The notes under the pieces: model-generated
Databases searched by the model: none
Seen by the model: the letters and a program-made list of their open reading frames with translations, nothing else
What the model was told of the DNA's origin: nothing
Shown: in pieces, positions 17,873-25,652 of the stretch
How the letters are laid out: each line of letters opens with the position of its first letter
Position numbering within the stretch: position 1 is the stretch's first letter
Program-made: the position numbers and the translations under genes
Assembly: GCF_023516575.1 (NCBI RefSeq)
Contig: NZ_JAMGBE010000001.1
Span: forward strand, 310,001-374,000
Reading direction: 5' to 3'
DNA: 64,000 nt
From: Sphingomonas hankyongi
GTDB taxonomy: Bacteria > Pseudomonadota > Alphaproteobacteria > Sphingomonadales > Sphingomonadaceae

Positions 17873-19467
17873 GAGACACGTTCGTCGAAGATCGATTGCC
17901 GCCTGCGGAGCTTCTTCCGGAATTCCGTTTCGCCCTGCCCGAGCTGCAATATCCAGAGCGATTGAACGCTGCTGCGGAGCTGCTGAAGGGCGGCGCGCCG
18001 GATGCGCTTGCGGTCATCAACGACCATGGCCGCTGGACCTACGCGGAGCTCGACGCTTTCAGCGGGCGCATCGCTCGCCTGCTGGTCGACGAGCACGGGC
18101 TCATTCCCGGCAATCGCGTCCTGTTGCGCGGCCCCAATTGCGCGACGATGTTCGCCGCGTGGCTCGGCGTGCTGAAGGCCGGCGGCGTGGTGGTCGCGAC
18201 AATGCCTTTGCTTCGCCCGGGCGAGATCGCGACGGTGATCGAGCGCGCCGCGATCAGCCACGCGATCGTCGACAGCCGGTTCATCGGCGACTTCCGCGAG
18301 GGGGTCGAGCAGACCCACTTCGTCAAGCACATCGTCAAATATGACGGCGATTACGGGAAGGGCGAGCTGGAAACCCGCGCCGCTCCGCTGAAACCGCTTC
18401 CTGCGGTAGACACAGGCCGCGACGACCCATGCATCATCGCCTTCACCAGCGGCACCACCGGCGTGCCCAAGGGCTGCGTTCAGTTCCACCGCGATGTGCT
18501 TGGCCCCTGCGACAGCTTCGCGAAGCATCTGGTCGGTCCGAAGCCCGGTGACGTCTTCCTCACCAGCGCGCCGATGGCCTTCACCTTCGGGCTCGGCATC
18601 ACGCCGATGTTCCCGCTGCGCTTCGGCGCGGCATGCGCGACGATCGAGCAGGGCGGGCCGGATAAATTGCTCGACGCGATTTCCAAGTTCGGGGTCACCC
18701 ACCTCGGCACAGCGCCTACCGCCTACAAGGCGATGCTGTCGCAGCCGAAGCTCGACGATGCGCTGAAGACCCTTCGCTATTGCATCTCCGCCGGCGAACA
18801 CCTTCCCGAAGCAACCTGGCGCGCGTGGAAGGATCGGACGGGCGTCGCGATCACCGACGGCATCGGTTCGACCGAGATGATGCATATCTTCGTATCCGCC
18901 GCGGGCGACGACATCCGCCCCGGCTCAACCGGCAAGGCGGTGCCGGGATACGAAGCGACCGTGTTGGATGCGGACGGCAAGCCGATGGACGAGGGCGTCG
19001 GCCGCCTGGCGATCAAGGGCCCCACCGGCTGCCGTTACCTCGATGACCCGCGTCAGCGCGACTACGTCGTCAACGGCTGGAACGTCACCGGCGACACCTA
19101 CCGCAAGGACGCCGACGGCTACTTCTGGTACCTCGCGCGCAGCGACGACATGATCGTCAGCTCGGGCTACAATATCGGCGCTCCCGAGGTTGAGAATGCG
19201 CTCCTGTCGCACCCCGCCGTCGCCGAATGCGCGGTGATCGGCGTGCCCTGCCCGGAGCGCGGGCAGAAGGTAAAGGCGTTCGTAGTGCTTGCAGCGGATG
19301 CGACCCCGTCGGAGGAACTCGTCGCGGAGCTGCAGGGGCACGCCAAGGCGCAGATCGTCCCCTACAAATATCCGCGCGAAATCGAGTTCGTGACTGCGCT
19401 CCCGAAGACCGCGACGGGCAAGCTCAGGCGAAGCGAACTTCGCTACTCAAATTCGACGATGACCTGA
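17869..19467 (+). CDS. Aryl-CoA ligase of the benzoate/2-aminobenzoate-CoA ligase type
   Basis: The 532-residue adenylate-forming enzyme has the AMP-binding P-loop IIAFTSGTTGVPKGC, the SAGEHLPEATW region and GIGSTEMMHIF of benzoate-CoA ligases, the ARSDDMIVSSGYNIGAPEVE hinge, and the C-terminal KTATGKLRRSELR with the catalytic Lys. It would activate an aromatic acid with ATP and CoA, starting the pathway served by the four genes before it. A 2-aminobenzoate preference is suggested by the RidA partner but not shown. Start is GTG overlapping the RidA stop (GTGA). Its 3' end overlaps the convergent pccA gene by 25 bp. Confidence 0.88.
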   Translation: MRDTFVEDRLPPAELLPEFRFALPELQYPERLNAAAELLKGGAPDALAVINDHGRWTYAELDAFSGRIARLLVDEHGLIPGNRVLLRGPNCATMFAAWLGVLKAGGVVVATMPLLRPGEIATVIERAAISHAIVDSRFIGDFREGVEQTHFVKHIVKYDGDYGKGELETRAAPLKPLPAVDTGRDDPCIIAFTSGTTGVPKGCVQFHRDVLGPCDSFAKHLVGPKPGDVFLTSAPMAFTFGLGITPMFPLRFGAACATIEQGGPDKLLDAISKFGVTHLGTAPTAYKAMLSQPKLDDALKTLRYCISAGEHLPEATWRAWKDRTGVAITDGIGSTEMMHIFVSAAGDDIRPGSTGKAVPGYEATVLDADGKPMDEGVGRLAIKGPTGCRYLDDPRQRDYVVNGWNVTGDTYRKDADGYFWYLARSDDMIVSSGYNIGAPEVENALLSHPAVAECAVIGVPCPERGQKVKAFVVLAADATPSEELVAELQGHAKAQIVPYKYPREIEFVTALPKTATGKLRRSELRYSNSTMT

Positions 19468-21452
19468 TCGACCGCGAGGCTGTCGCCTGCCTTCGCGGGC
19501 GTCGCCTTGACCGTCGCCGCCTTGGGCGCGCGGAGAATATTCTCCATCTTCATCGCTTCCATCACCGCGATCGGCTGGCCTGGCTCGACCTTGTCGCCGA
19601 CCGCAACGTCCAGCTTGGTCAGAAGCCCCGGCATCGGCGCGATCAGCAGCCGCGACAGATCCGGCGGCGCCTTCTCGATCATATGCTTCGCAAGCTCGGC
19701 AACGTGCGGAGGAACGACCACGACGCGATGGCTCGCGCCTCGCGTCTGTAGCTCCCACGCGCGGCCGGAGCGGCGCACCTGCACGGTGCGAAGCCGGCCG
19801 TCGACGGTGACGGTCAAAAGCCGCTGCCCGGGCGTCCAGCGGCCGACGATGTCGACCAGGTCGCCGTCATCCGTAACCGCGAGCGTCCCGCCCTTGTACG
19901 GCTTTATCCGCACCTTGTGATCCGCGCCGGCGATGCGGACGATCCGCTCGCACGGGAAATCGGGGCGCTCACCGAGCTGGTCGCTGATCTCCGCCGCGCG
20001 CTCGTCAGTGATGACCGAGACCATGCCCGCGATCGCGGTCAGGTCCGCGATCAGTTGCTCGTCCGCCGGAGCGCCCTCGAACCCTTCGGGATATTCCTCG
20101 GCGATGAAATTGGTCGTGATGTTGCCGTCGCGGAAGCGCGGGTGCTGCATCAGCGCCGAGAGGAAGTCGACGTTGTCGCTGATGCCGTCGATCACGAACT
20201 GGTCGAGCGCTGCGACCTGCGCGTCGATGGCTTCGATCCGCGTCGGCGCGTGCGTGATCAGCTTGGCGATCATCGGATCGTAGAACATGCTGACTTCGCC
20301 GCCGTCCTGGACGCCGTCGTCGACGCGGACGACGAGATCGTCCTCGCGGACCTGCTTCGAAGGCCAGTAGCGGATCAGCCGCCCCGTGCTCGGCAGGAAG
20401 TGGCGGTATGGATCTTCGGCATAAACGCGCGTCTCGACTGCCCAGCCGCCGAGCTTCACATCGTCCTGTCCGAACTTGAGCTTCTCGCCCGCCGCGACAC
20501 GAATCATCTGTTCGACAAGGTCGAGGCCTGTCACTTCCTCGGTCACCGGATGCTCCACCTGCAGCCGGGTGTTCATCTCGAGAAAGTAGAAGCTCTTGCC
20601 GGTCGTATCGGCGCCGGAGACGATCAGTTCGACCGTACCGGCGGAATAATATCCGACCGCCCGCGCCAACGCGACCGCCTGCTCGCCCATCGCCTTCCGC
20701 ATTTCGGGCGTGACGAACGGCGATGGCGCTTCCTCGACCACCTTCTGGTGGCGGCGCTGGATCGAGCATTCGCGCTCGCCCAAATAGAGGATGTTGCCGT
20801 GCTGGTCGCCAAGCAGCCGAATCTCGATGTGGCGCGGCTGCTCGATGAACTTCTCGATGAAGACACGGTCGTCGCCGAAGCTGTTGAGGCCCTCGCGCTT
20901 TACACTGTCGAAGCCCTCGCGAACGTCCTTCTCGTTCCAGGCGAGGCGCATGCCTTTGCCGCCGCCGCCGGCCGAGGCCTTCATCATCACCGGGAAGCCG
21001 ATGTCCTTGGCAATCTTCAGCGCCTCGCCGGTCGTCGCGATATCGCCGAGATAGCCCGGGACGATGTTCACGCCCGCTTTCTGCGCGAGCTTCTTGGACT
21101 CGATCTTGTCGCCCATTGCGGCGATCGCCTTGGGCGGCGGGCCGATAAAGGCGATGCCGGCTTTCTCCAGCGCCTTGGCGAAGGTCGTTCGCTCGGACAG
21201 GAAGCCATAGCCCGGGTGCACCGCCTCAGCGCCGGTCGCCTTGCAAGCGTCGATGATCAGCTCGGCCTTGAGGTAGGATTCGGACGCCGGTGGCGGGCCG
21301 AGGCGGACGGCTTCGTCCGCCATCTTCACATGCGGCGCGCGAGCGTCTGCGTCGGAATAGACCGCGACGGTCTTGACGCCCATCCGCCGCGCGGTGCGGA
21401 TCACCCGGCACGCAATCTCCCCGCGATTGGCGATCAGGATCTTCTTAAACAC
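19443..21452 (-). CDS. pccA: Propionyl-CoA carboxylase, biotin carboxylase/biotin carrier subunit
   Basis: The 669-residue alpha subunit carboxylates its own biotin with ATP and bicarbonate. The N-terminal FKKILIANRGEIACRVIRTA, the ATP-grasp loop KASAGGGGKGMR, EMNTRLQVEHPVTE and the C-terminal biotinyl motif EAMKMEN with K635 are all present. The start is GTG (VFKKIL read as Met). It is the last gene of the pccB-to-pccA operon and is separated from mcm by an 84-bp gap, of which 67 bp is a paired-palindrome repeat. Its last 25 bp overlap the convergent aryl-CoA ligase gene. Confidence 0.93.
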   Translation of the reverse strand: MFKKILIANRGEIACRVIRTARRMGVKTVAVYSDADARAPHVKMADEAVRLGPPPASESYLKAELIIDACKATGAEAVHPGYGFLSERTTFAKALEKAGIAFIGPPPKAIAAMGDKIESKKLAQKAGVNIVPGYLGDIATTGEALKIAKDIGFPVMMKASAGGGGKGMRLAWNEKDVREGFDSVKREGLNSFGDDRVFIEKFIEQPRHIEIRLLGDQHGNILYLGERECSIQRRHQKVVEEAPSPFVTPEMRKAMGEQAVALARAVGYYSAGTVELIVSGADTTGKSFYFLEMNTRLQVEHPVTEEVTGLDLVEQMIRVAAGEKLKFGQDDVKLGGWAVETRVYAEDPYRHFLPSTGRLIRYWPSKQVREDDLVVRVDDGVQDGGEVSMFYDPMIAKLITHAPTRIEAIDAQVAALDQFVIDGISDNVDFLSALMQHPRFRDGNITTNFIAEEYPEGFEGAPADEQLIADLTAIAGMVSVITDERAAEISDQLGERPDFPCERIVRIAGADHKVRIKPYKGGTLAVTDDGDLVDIVGRWTPGQRLLTVTVDGRLRTVQVRRSGRAWELQTRGASHRVVVVPPHVAELAKHMIEKAPPDLSRLLIAPMPGLLTKLDVAVGDKVEPGQPIAVMEAMKMENILRAPKAATVKATPAKAGDSLAVDQVIVEFE

Positions 21453-21461
21453 GGGCGCCTT

Positions 21462-21528
21462 GTACCCCGGCGAAGGCCGGGGTCCAGTCCAACGAGCAAA
21501 GTCTGGATTCCGGCCTCCGCCGGAATAC
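21462..21528. repeat. 67-bp paired-palindrome repeat, copy A (mcm-pccA junction)
   Basis: Two hairpin units face each other. Unit 1 (21462-21489) reads GT, then 8-bp arms ACCCCGGC/GCCGGGGT with loop GAAG, then CCAGTC. Unit 2 (21501-21528) is inverted; on the other strand it reads GT, arms ATTCCGGC/GCCGGAAT with loop GGAG, then CCAGAC. The spacer at 21490-21500 is CAACGAGCAAA. Copy B has the same length and almost the same spacer. Confidence 0.88.
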
Positions 21529-21536
21529 GGGCCAAC

Positions 21537-23681
21537 TCACTCCGCCGCCTCGTCGAGCGGCGGACGATTGTGACCGAGCAGGCGCAGCACCTCGTCGGCA
21601 GCGTCGGCGAGGTTGGTGCCGGGACCGAAGATCGCCTGCACGCCCGCAGCGCGGAGCATTGCATAATCCTGCGGCGGGATGACGCCGCCCGCGACCACCT
21701 TGATGTCGGCGCGACCCATGTCCTTCAGCGCCTCGATCATCTCCGGGATCAATGTCCGGTGCCCGGCGGCGAGCGAGCTTGCGCCGACGACGTCGACGTC
21801 ATTCTCGATGGCCATCTGCGCGGTTTCGCGCGGGGTCTGGAACAACGGCCCGGGGATCACCTCGAAGCCGAGGTCGGTAAACGCCGACGACACGAGGTTC
21901 GCACCGCGGTCGTGGCCGTCCTGGCCCATCTTGGCGACCATGATGCGGGGCTTGCGGCCCAGGCGCCCGGCAACAGCCTCAGTCGCTTCGACCGCTGCCA
22001 TCCAGCCACCGTCCTTCCGCGCAGCGCCGTAGATTCCGCTCACCGGCTGCGGCTTGGTCCCGTAGCGGCCGAAAGCCCGCTCAAGCGCATCGGAGATCTC
22101 GCCGAGCGTGCAGCGCACGCGGGCCGCGTCGACGCTCAAGGCAAGCAGGTTGCCCTCGCCCCGCGCGCCAGATTCGAGCGCATCCAGCGCGGCCCGGACT
22201 TTCTCCTCGTTGCGGCTGGCCCGAACCTTTTCGATCTTGGCGATCTGGGATGCGCGCACCTTCGCATTGTCGACCTCAAGGATGTCTACCGCGGGCTCGT
22301 CCTTCAGCCGGTAGCGGTTGACGCCGACGATCACCGTCTCGCCCGTGTCGACCTTCGCCGCGCGCGCCGCCGCGGCTTCCTCGATCCGGTGCTTGGGCAG
22401 CCCTTCCGCGACCGCCTTCGTCATCCCGCCATGCTCTTCGACTTCCTGGATCAAGGCCCAGGCCTTATCCTCCAGCTCGCGCGTCAATCTCTCAACGTAG
22501 AAGCTGCCTCCGAGCGGATCGGCGACCGCCGTCACGCCGCTCTCCTCAGCGAGGATCAGCTGCGTGTTGCGGGCGATGCGTGCGCTGAAATCGGTGGGCA
22601 GCGCAATCGCCTCGTCGAAGCTGTTGGTGTGGAGCGACTGGGTGCCGCCCAACACCGCGGCGAGCGCCTCGATGGTGGTGCGGATGATGTTGTTGTACGG
22701 GTCCTGCTCGGTGAGGCTGACGCCCGACGTCTGGCAGTGGGTGCGGAGCATTTTCGACCGGTCGTTCTTGGCGCCGAGATCGGTCATGATCCGGTGCCAC
22801 AAAGTGCGCGCGGCGCGCAGCTTCGCGATCTCCATGAACAGGTTCATGCCGATGCCGAAGAAGAAGCTTAGGCGAGGCGCAAAATCGTCAATGTCGAGCC
22901 CATCGGCCTTAGCGCAGCGAACATATTCCATGCCGTCGGCGAGCGTGTAGGCGAGCTCCTGCACCGCCGTCGCTCCCGCCTCGTGCATGTGATAGCCGGA
23001 GATGGAGATCGAATTGAACTTCGGCATCTCGGCCGCGCAATAGCCGATGATATCACTGACGATCCGCATCGAGGGCTCGGGCGGGTAGATGTAGGTGTTC
23101 CGGACCGCGAACTCTTTCAGGATGTCGTTCTGGATCGTGCCGGTGAGCTTGTCGTGGCCGACGCCCTGCTCCTCGCCGGCGACGATGAAGAAGGCCATGA
23201 CCGGAAGCACCGCCCCGTTCATGGTCATGCTGACCGACATCTCGCCGAGCGGGATGCCGTCGAAGAGCAATTTCATGTCCTCGACGGTATCGATCGCAAC
23301 GCCCGCCATTCCGACGTCGCCGGCGACGCGCGGGTTGTCGCTGTCGTAGCCGCGGTGGGTGGCGAGGTCGAAGGCGACGCTGAGGCCCTTCTGCCCCGCC
23401 GCGAGGTTACGGCGGTAGAAGGCATTGGACTCCTCGGCGGTCGAAAAGCCGGCGTACTGCCGGATCGTCCAGGGCCGGCCCGCGTACATGGTCGCGTAGG
23501 GCCCGCGTGTAAAAGGCGCGAGGCCTGGATAACCGCTGTCGATGCCGCCCGCCGCATCGGGTCCGTAGACCGTCTCTAGCCTGATGCCCTCGAACGTCTC
23601 GCGCGACAGGTCCTTCCCGCGCGATTCCTTCGCGGCGAGGGTTTCCCAGTCCTGGCGCTTGTCAGAGGTCATATGCGGCAC
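21537..23681 (-). CDS. scpA: Methylmalonyl-CoA mutase (single-chain, B12-dependent)
   Basis: The 714-residue enzyme isomerises (R)-methylmalonyl-CoA to succinyl-CoA. The N-terminal substrate barrel shows [20 protein letters not shown] and the central [14 protein letters not shown]. The C-terminal cobalamin domain has DGHDRG at about residues 588-593, the His that ligates cobalt, and GGVIPPQDY. The track start is GTG at 23681; an ATG three codons in (23672) may be the true start. The upstream 79-bp gap is almost filled by a 67-bp repeat, so the ribosome-binding region was probably rebuilt from repeat DNA; no good Shine-Dalgarno is visible. Confidence 0.95.
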   Translation of the reverse strand: MPHMTSDKRQDWETLAAKESRGKDLSRETFEGIRLETVYGPDAAGGIDSGYPGLAPFTRGPYATMYAGRPWTIRQYAGFSTAEESNAFYRRNLAAGQKGLSVAFDLATHRGYDSDNPRVAGDVGMAGVAIDTVEDMKLLFDGIPLGEMSVSMTMNGAVLPVMAFFIVAGEEQGVGHDKLTGTIQNDILKEFAVRNTYIYPPEPSMRIVSDIIGYCAAEMPKFNSISISGYHMHEAGATAVQELAYTLADGMEYVRCAKADGLDIDDFAPRLSFFFGIGMNLFMEIAKLRAARTLWHRIMTDLGAKNDRSKMLRTHCQTSGVSLTEQDPYNNIIRTTIEALAAVLGGTQSLHTNSFDEAIALPTDFSARIARNTQLILAEESGVTAVADPLGGSFYVERLTRELEDKAWALIQEVEEHGGMTKAVAEGLPKHRIEEAAAARAAKVDTGETVIVGVNRYRLKDEPAVDILEVDNAKVRASQIAKIEKVRASRNEEKVRAALDALESGARGEGNLLALSVDAARVRCTLGEISDALERAFGRYGTKPQPVSGIYGAARKDGGWMAAVEATEAVAGRLGRKPRIMVAKMGQDGHDRGANLVSSAFTDLGFEVIPGPLFQTPRETAQMAIENDVDVVGASSLAAGHRTLIPEMIEALKDMGRADIKVVAGGVIPPQDYAMLRAAGVQAIFGPGTNLADAADEVLRLLGHNRPPLDEAAE

Positions 23682-23685
23682 CCGT

Positions 23686-23752
23686 GTACCCCGGCGAAGC
23701 CGGGGGTCCAGTCAAAAGAGCAAAGTCGGGGCTCCTGCCTTTACAGGAGCAC
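23686..23752. repeat. 67-bp paired-palindrome repeat, copy B (SRAP-mcm junction)
   Basis: Unit 1 (23686-23713) begins GT, has arms CCCCGGC/GCCGGGG with loop GAA (one extra G beside the stem) and ends CCAGTC. Unit 2 (23725-23752), inverted, reads GT, arms GCTCCTG/CAGGAGC with a 6-nt loop, then CCCGAC. The spacer 23714-23724 is AAAAGAGCAAA. The second hairpin is unlike copy A in sequence but keeps its pairing. Confidence 0.86.
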
Positions 23753-23760
23753 AGGTTCAA

Positions 23761-24342
23761 TCAGCAGATTTGCTCAACGTCCAAACTGCCCGCGGGAAGC
23801 GGACTGCAAAGTTCGGCAGCGGGCACTGTCGGATCCAGCCACGCGCCGAAATCGTCGGGGGCGAGCACGACGATCTGGCGGTTGTGATAGGGCTGCACGT
23901 CCTCTCCGGGCTCGGTCGTCAGCATCGTGAACGCCTCGCCGACCTGCGGATCGGTGCGCCACAAGCCCGCGATCGCGAACTGGTTCGCGTCCTTCATCGT
24001 GAAGCGCCATTTGTGCTTGCGCTTGGCCTTGGGGTCCTCCGGCTTGGTGAATTCGAAGAAACTATCCGCGATGATCAGGCAGCGGCCGCTTCCGAATTCC
24101 CGCCCGTCGGAGCGGAAGTTGAACACTGGCTTTCCCCCCGGCGCGGGCCAGCTCCAGCGCCTCACCACAAGGTCGAAATCGCCATCGTCGGCGACGCGCA
24201 CGATCGGCCCGGGATCGGTGATCGCGACCTCGCGAGGCTGGAGGTTCGGGACGCCTTCAGGAAAGCGCAGCGGAATCTGGATGTCGCGGAACAATTGCGC
24301 GACCTCGTCCACCGATTTGGACTGCGTGTAGAGGTTGCACAC
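23761..24342 (-). CDS. SRAP-family (HMCES/YedK-like) abasic-site protein
   Basis: The 193-residue protein starts with the invariant catalytic Cys at position 2 (MCNLYTQ; usual form MCGRY). It has N75 in VFNFRSD, E97 in CLIIADSFFEF and H153 in YHNRQIVVL, matching the Asn, Glu and His of the SRAP active site. SRAP proteins form a covalent thiazolidine cross-link with abasic sites in single-stranded DNA and protect forks. The Arg-rich consensus around the Asn is altered (NFRSDG rather than NARSE), so this is a divergent branch. The start is GTG. It lies 3 bp behind mce, inside the propionyl-CoA operon. Confidence 0.85.
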   Translation of the reverse strand: MCNLYTQSKSVDEVAQLFRDIQIPLRFPEGVPNLQPREVAITDPGPIVRVADDGDFDLVVRRWSWPAPGGKPVFNFRSDGREFGSGRCLIIADSFFEFTKPEDPKAKRKHKWRFTMKDANQFAIAGLWRTDPQVGEAFTMLTTEPGEDVQPYHNRQIVVLAPDDFGAWLDPTVPAAELCSPLPAGSLDVEQIC

Positions 24343-24345
24343 GGG

Positions 24346-24759
24346 CTAGTGCGCCGGCGTTTCCATGATTTCGGTCAGAACGCCGCCCATGTCCTTGGGG
24401 TGGACGAAGAAGACGAGCGTCCCGTGCGCGCCGATGCGCGGCTCGCCCAGGACACGCGCGCCCTTCGCCTCGAATTCGGCCTTGGCTGCGTGGATCTCCG
24501 GCACTTCGAAGCAGACATGATGCTGACCGCCGAGCGGGTTCTTCTCGAGGAACTTCACGATCGGGCTATTCTCGCCAAGCGGCTCGATCAGCTCGATCTG
24601 GCTGTTCGGCGTGTCGACGAAGCAGACGCGCACGCCCTGCGCGGGAAGGTCGAAGGCAGGCCCGTGCGGCTCCGCGCCGAACATGTCGCGGTAAAGCTCG
24701 AGGCTCTGCTCGATCGACGGCGTCGCAACGCCGACATGGTTGAGGCGGCCTAGTTTCAT
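24346..24759 (-). CDS. mce: Methylmalonyl-CoA epimerase
   Basis: The 137-residue VOC-fold enzyme converts (S)- to (R)-methylmalonyl-CoA between the carboxylase and the mutase. The opening LGRLNHVGVATPSIEQSLELYRDMFG, the middle segment LGGQHHVCFEVPEIHAAK and the ending LVFFVHPKDMGGVLTEIME carry the family's His/Glu metal ligands. Its Shine-Dalgarno (CTCC on the plus strand at 24767-24770) touches the end of the GIY-YIG element at 24771, so the element sits directly upstream of the ribosome site. Confidence 0.93.
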   Translation of the reverse strand: MKLGRLNHVGVATPSIEQSLELYRDMFGAEPHGPAFDLPAQGVRVCFVDTPNSQIELIEPLGENSPIVKFLEKNPLGGQHHVCFEVPEIHAAKAEFEAKGARVLGEPRIGAHGTLVFFVHPKDMGGVLTEIMETPAH

Positions 24760-24770
24760 GAACTTACTCC

Positions 24771-24799
24771 GTCATGCTGAACTTGTTTCAGCATCCATT
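24771..24799 (+). repeat. Left inverted hairpin end of the GIY-YIG element
   Basis: The unit is GTC, arms ATGCTGAA (24774-24781) and TTCAGCAT (24787-24794) around loop CTTGT, then CCATT. It is identical over 29 bp to the reverse complement of the right end. Confidence 0.93.
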
Positions 24800-24819
24800 C
24801 CTTCGCATGCACTGCCGCC

Positions 24820-25128
24820 GTGAAACAGCCGTGCGTCTACATGCTTGCCAGTCAGGAATATGGGACGCTTTACGTCGGCGTCACCTCCGACCTGATCGCG
24901 CGACTCTATCAGCACCGAACCGGCGGTGTGAAGGGATTCACAGCAAGGTATGGCGTAAATAGGCTCGTGCGGTTCGAGCAATTCGAGACGATGCTCGATG
25001 CCATCTCAAGAGAGAAGCAGCTCAAGCGGTGGCATCGTCAGTGGAAGATCAACCTCATAGAGAGCGAGAATCCGCGGTGGGCGGATTTAGCTCCTAGCTT
25101 GGGCCTGCCGCCGCTTCCGTCACCCTGA
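24820..25128 (+). CDS. Small GIY-YIG endonuclease-family protein (COG2827/UPF0213-like)
   Basis: The 102-residue protein is essentially one GIY-YIG domain. V6-Y7-M8 and Y18-V19-G20 correspond to the GIY and YIG strands, R28 and H32 lie in the catalytic helix (LIARLYQHR), and E65 in SREKQLKRW matches the metal-binding Glu. The tail NPRWADL is usual in this subfamily. Such domains make single-strand nicks or double-strand cuts using one metal ion. The start is GTG without a clear Shine-Dalgarno. It is antisense to the propionyl-CoA operon and is flanked by perfect 29-bp inverted hairpins, suggesting it acts on those repeats. That link is inference. Confidence 0.88.
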   Translation: MKQPCVYMLASQEYGTLYVGVTSDLIARLYQHRTGGVKGFTARYGVNRLVRFEQFETMLDAISREKQLKRWHRQWKINLIESENPRWADLAPSLGLPPLPSP

Positions 25129-25152
25129 GCTCGCTTCGTTTTCACTCTCGGC

Positions 25153-25181
25153 AATGGATGCTGAAACAAGTTCAGCATGAC
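25153..25181 (-). repeat. Right inverted hairpin end of the GIY-YIG element
   Basis: This is the exact 29-bp reverse complement of 24771-24799, so on the minus strand it again reads GTC, 8-bp-arm hairpin, CCATT with CCATT facing the gene. It lies 5 bp from the osmC-like stop codon. Confidence 0.93.
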
Positions 25182-25186
25182 ATTGC

Positions 25187-25645
25187 CTAAGACTCGACCG
25201 TAACCTCGGTCGTCACAGAGTTGGCGATGAAGCAGGCTTCGTGCGCGCGGTGGTGCAGGTCGGCGATGTCCGCTTCGTCGGGCGTGCCGCCGTGCCAGAT
25301 GATGCGCGGACGCAGGGTTACGCGGGTGATCGCAATCTTCCCGGCGCCGTTCTTCTCCATCACGCCCTCGGCCTCGTCGTGATAGCTGTCGACCGTCCAC
25401 CCGTCGCGCCGGGCGAAATCCAGGAAGAACAGCATGTGGCAGGAGGCCAGCGAGGCGACGAACGCTTCTTCGGGATCGACGCCCTTCGGATCGTTCCACG
25501 GTGCGGGGACGACATGCGGGCTGGGACTTGCCGGAACCACCGCGCCGCCGTCGAACGCCCATTCGTGCGCGCGGCTATACTGACCTTTGGTGAAGTCCCC
25601 ATCGCCGGTGCGGTGCCAGTGAATCGAGGCGCTGTAGGTGCTCAT
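25187..25645 (-). CDS. OsmC-family peroxiredoxin-like protein
   Basis: The 152-residue protein has the OsmC core: GVDPEEAFVASLASCHMLFFLDFARRDGW with the first redox Cys, and HHRAHEACFIANSV with the second. Family members reduce organic hydroperoxides. It sits 7 bp behind pccB and would be the second gene of the propionyl-CoA operon, before the GIY-YIG insertion. A direct link with propionate metabolism is not established. Confidence 0.88.
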   Translation of the reverse strand: MSTYSASIHWHRTGDGDFTKGQYSRAHEWAFDGGAVVPASPSPHVVPAPWNDPKGVDPEEAFVASLASCHMLFFLDFARRDGWTVDSYHDEAEGVMEKNGAGKIAITRVTLRPRIIWHGGTPDEADIADLHHRAHEACFIANSVTTEVTVES

Positions 25646-25652
25646 GACTGCC

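Larger units (their letters stand above)
24771..25181. mobile_element. 411-bp putative mobile element: GIY-YIG gene between perfect 29-bp inverted hairpin repeats
   Basis: The segment 24771-24799 and the segment 25153-25181 are exact reverse complements over 29 bp. Each end contains an 8-bp-arm palindrome, with GTC on the outside and CCATT on the inside. A GIY-YIG endonuclease gene fills the interior. The element occupies 411 of the 427 bp between osmC-like and mce genes. No target-site duplication is obvious. G+C by hand count over 24901-25080 is 99/180 (55%), against 46/60 in an adjacent mce segment (24421-24480). Mobility is inferred from this structure. Confidence 0.72.

Noticed and set aside
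19917-22871. Open frame of 984 codons antisense to pccA and mcm
   Set aside because: It is a shadow frame: Arg/Asp/Leu-rich, crosses the intergenic repeat without a gene start, and has no domain.
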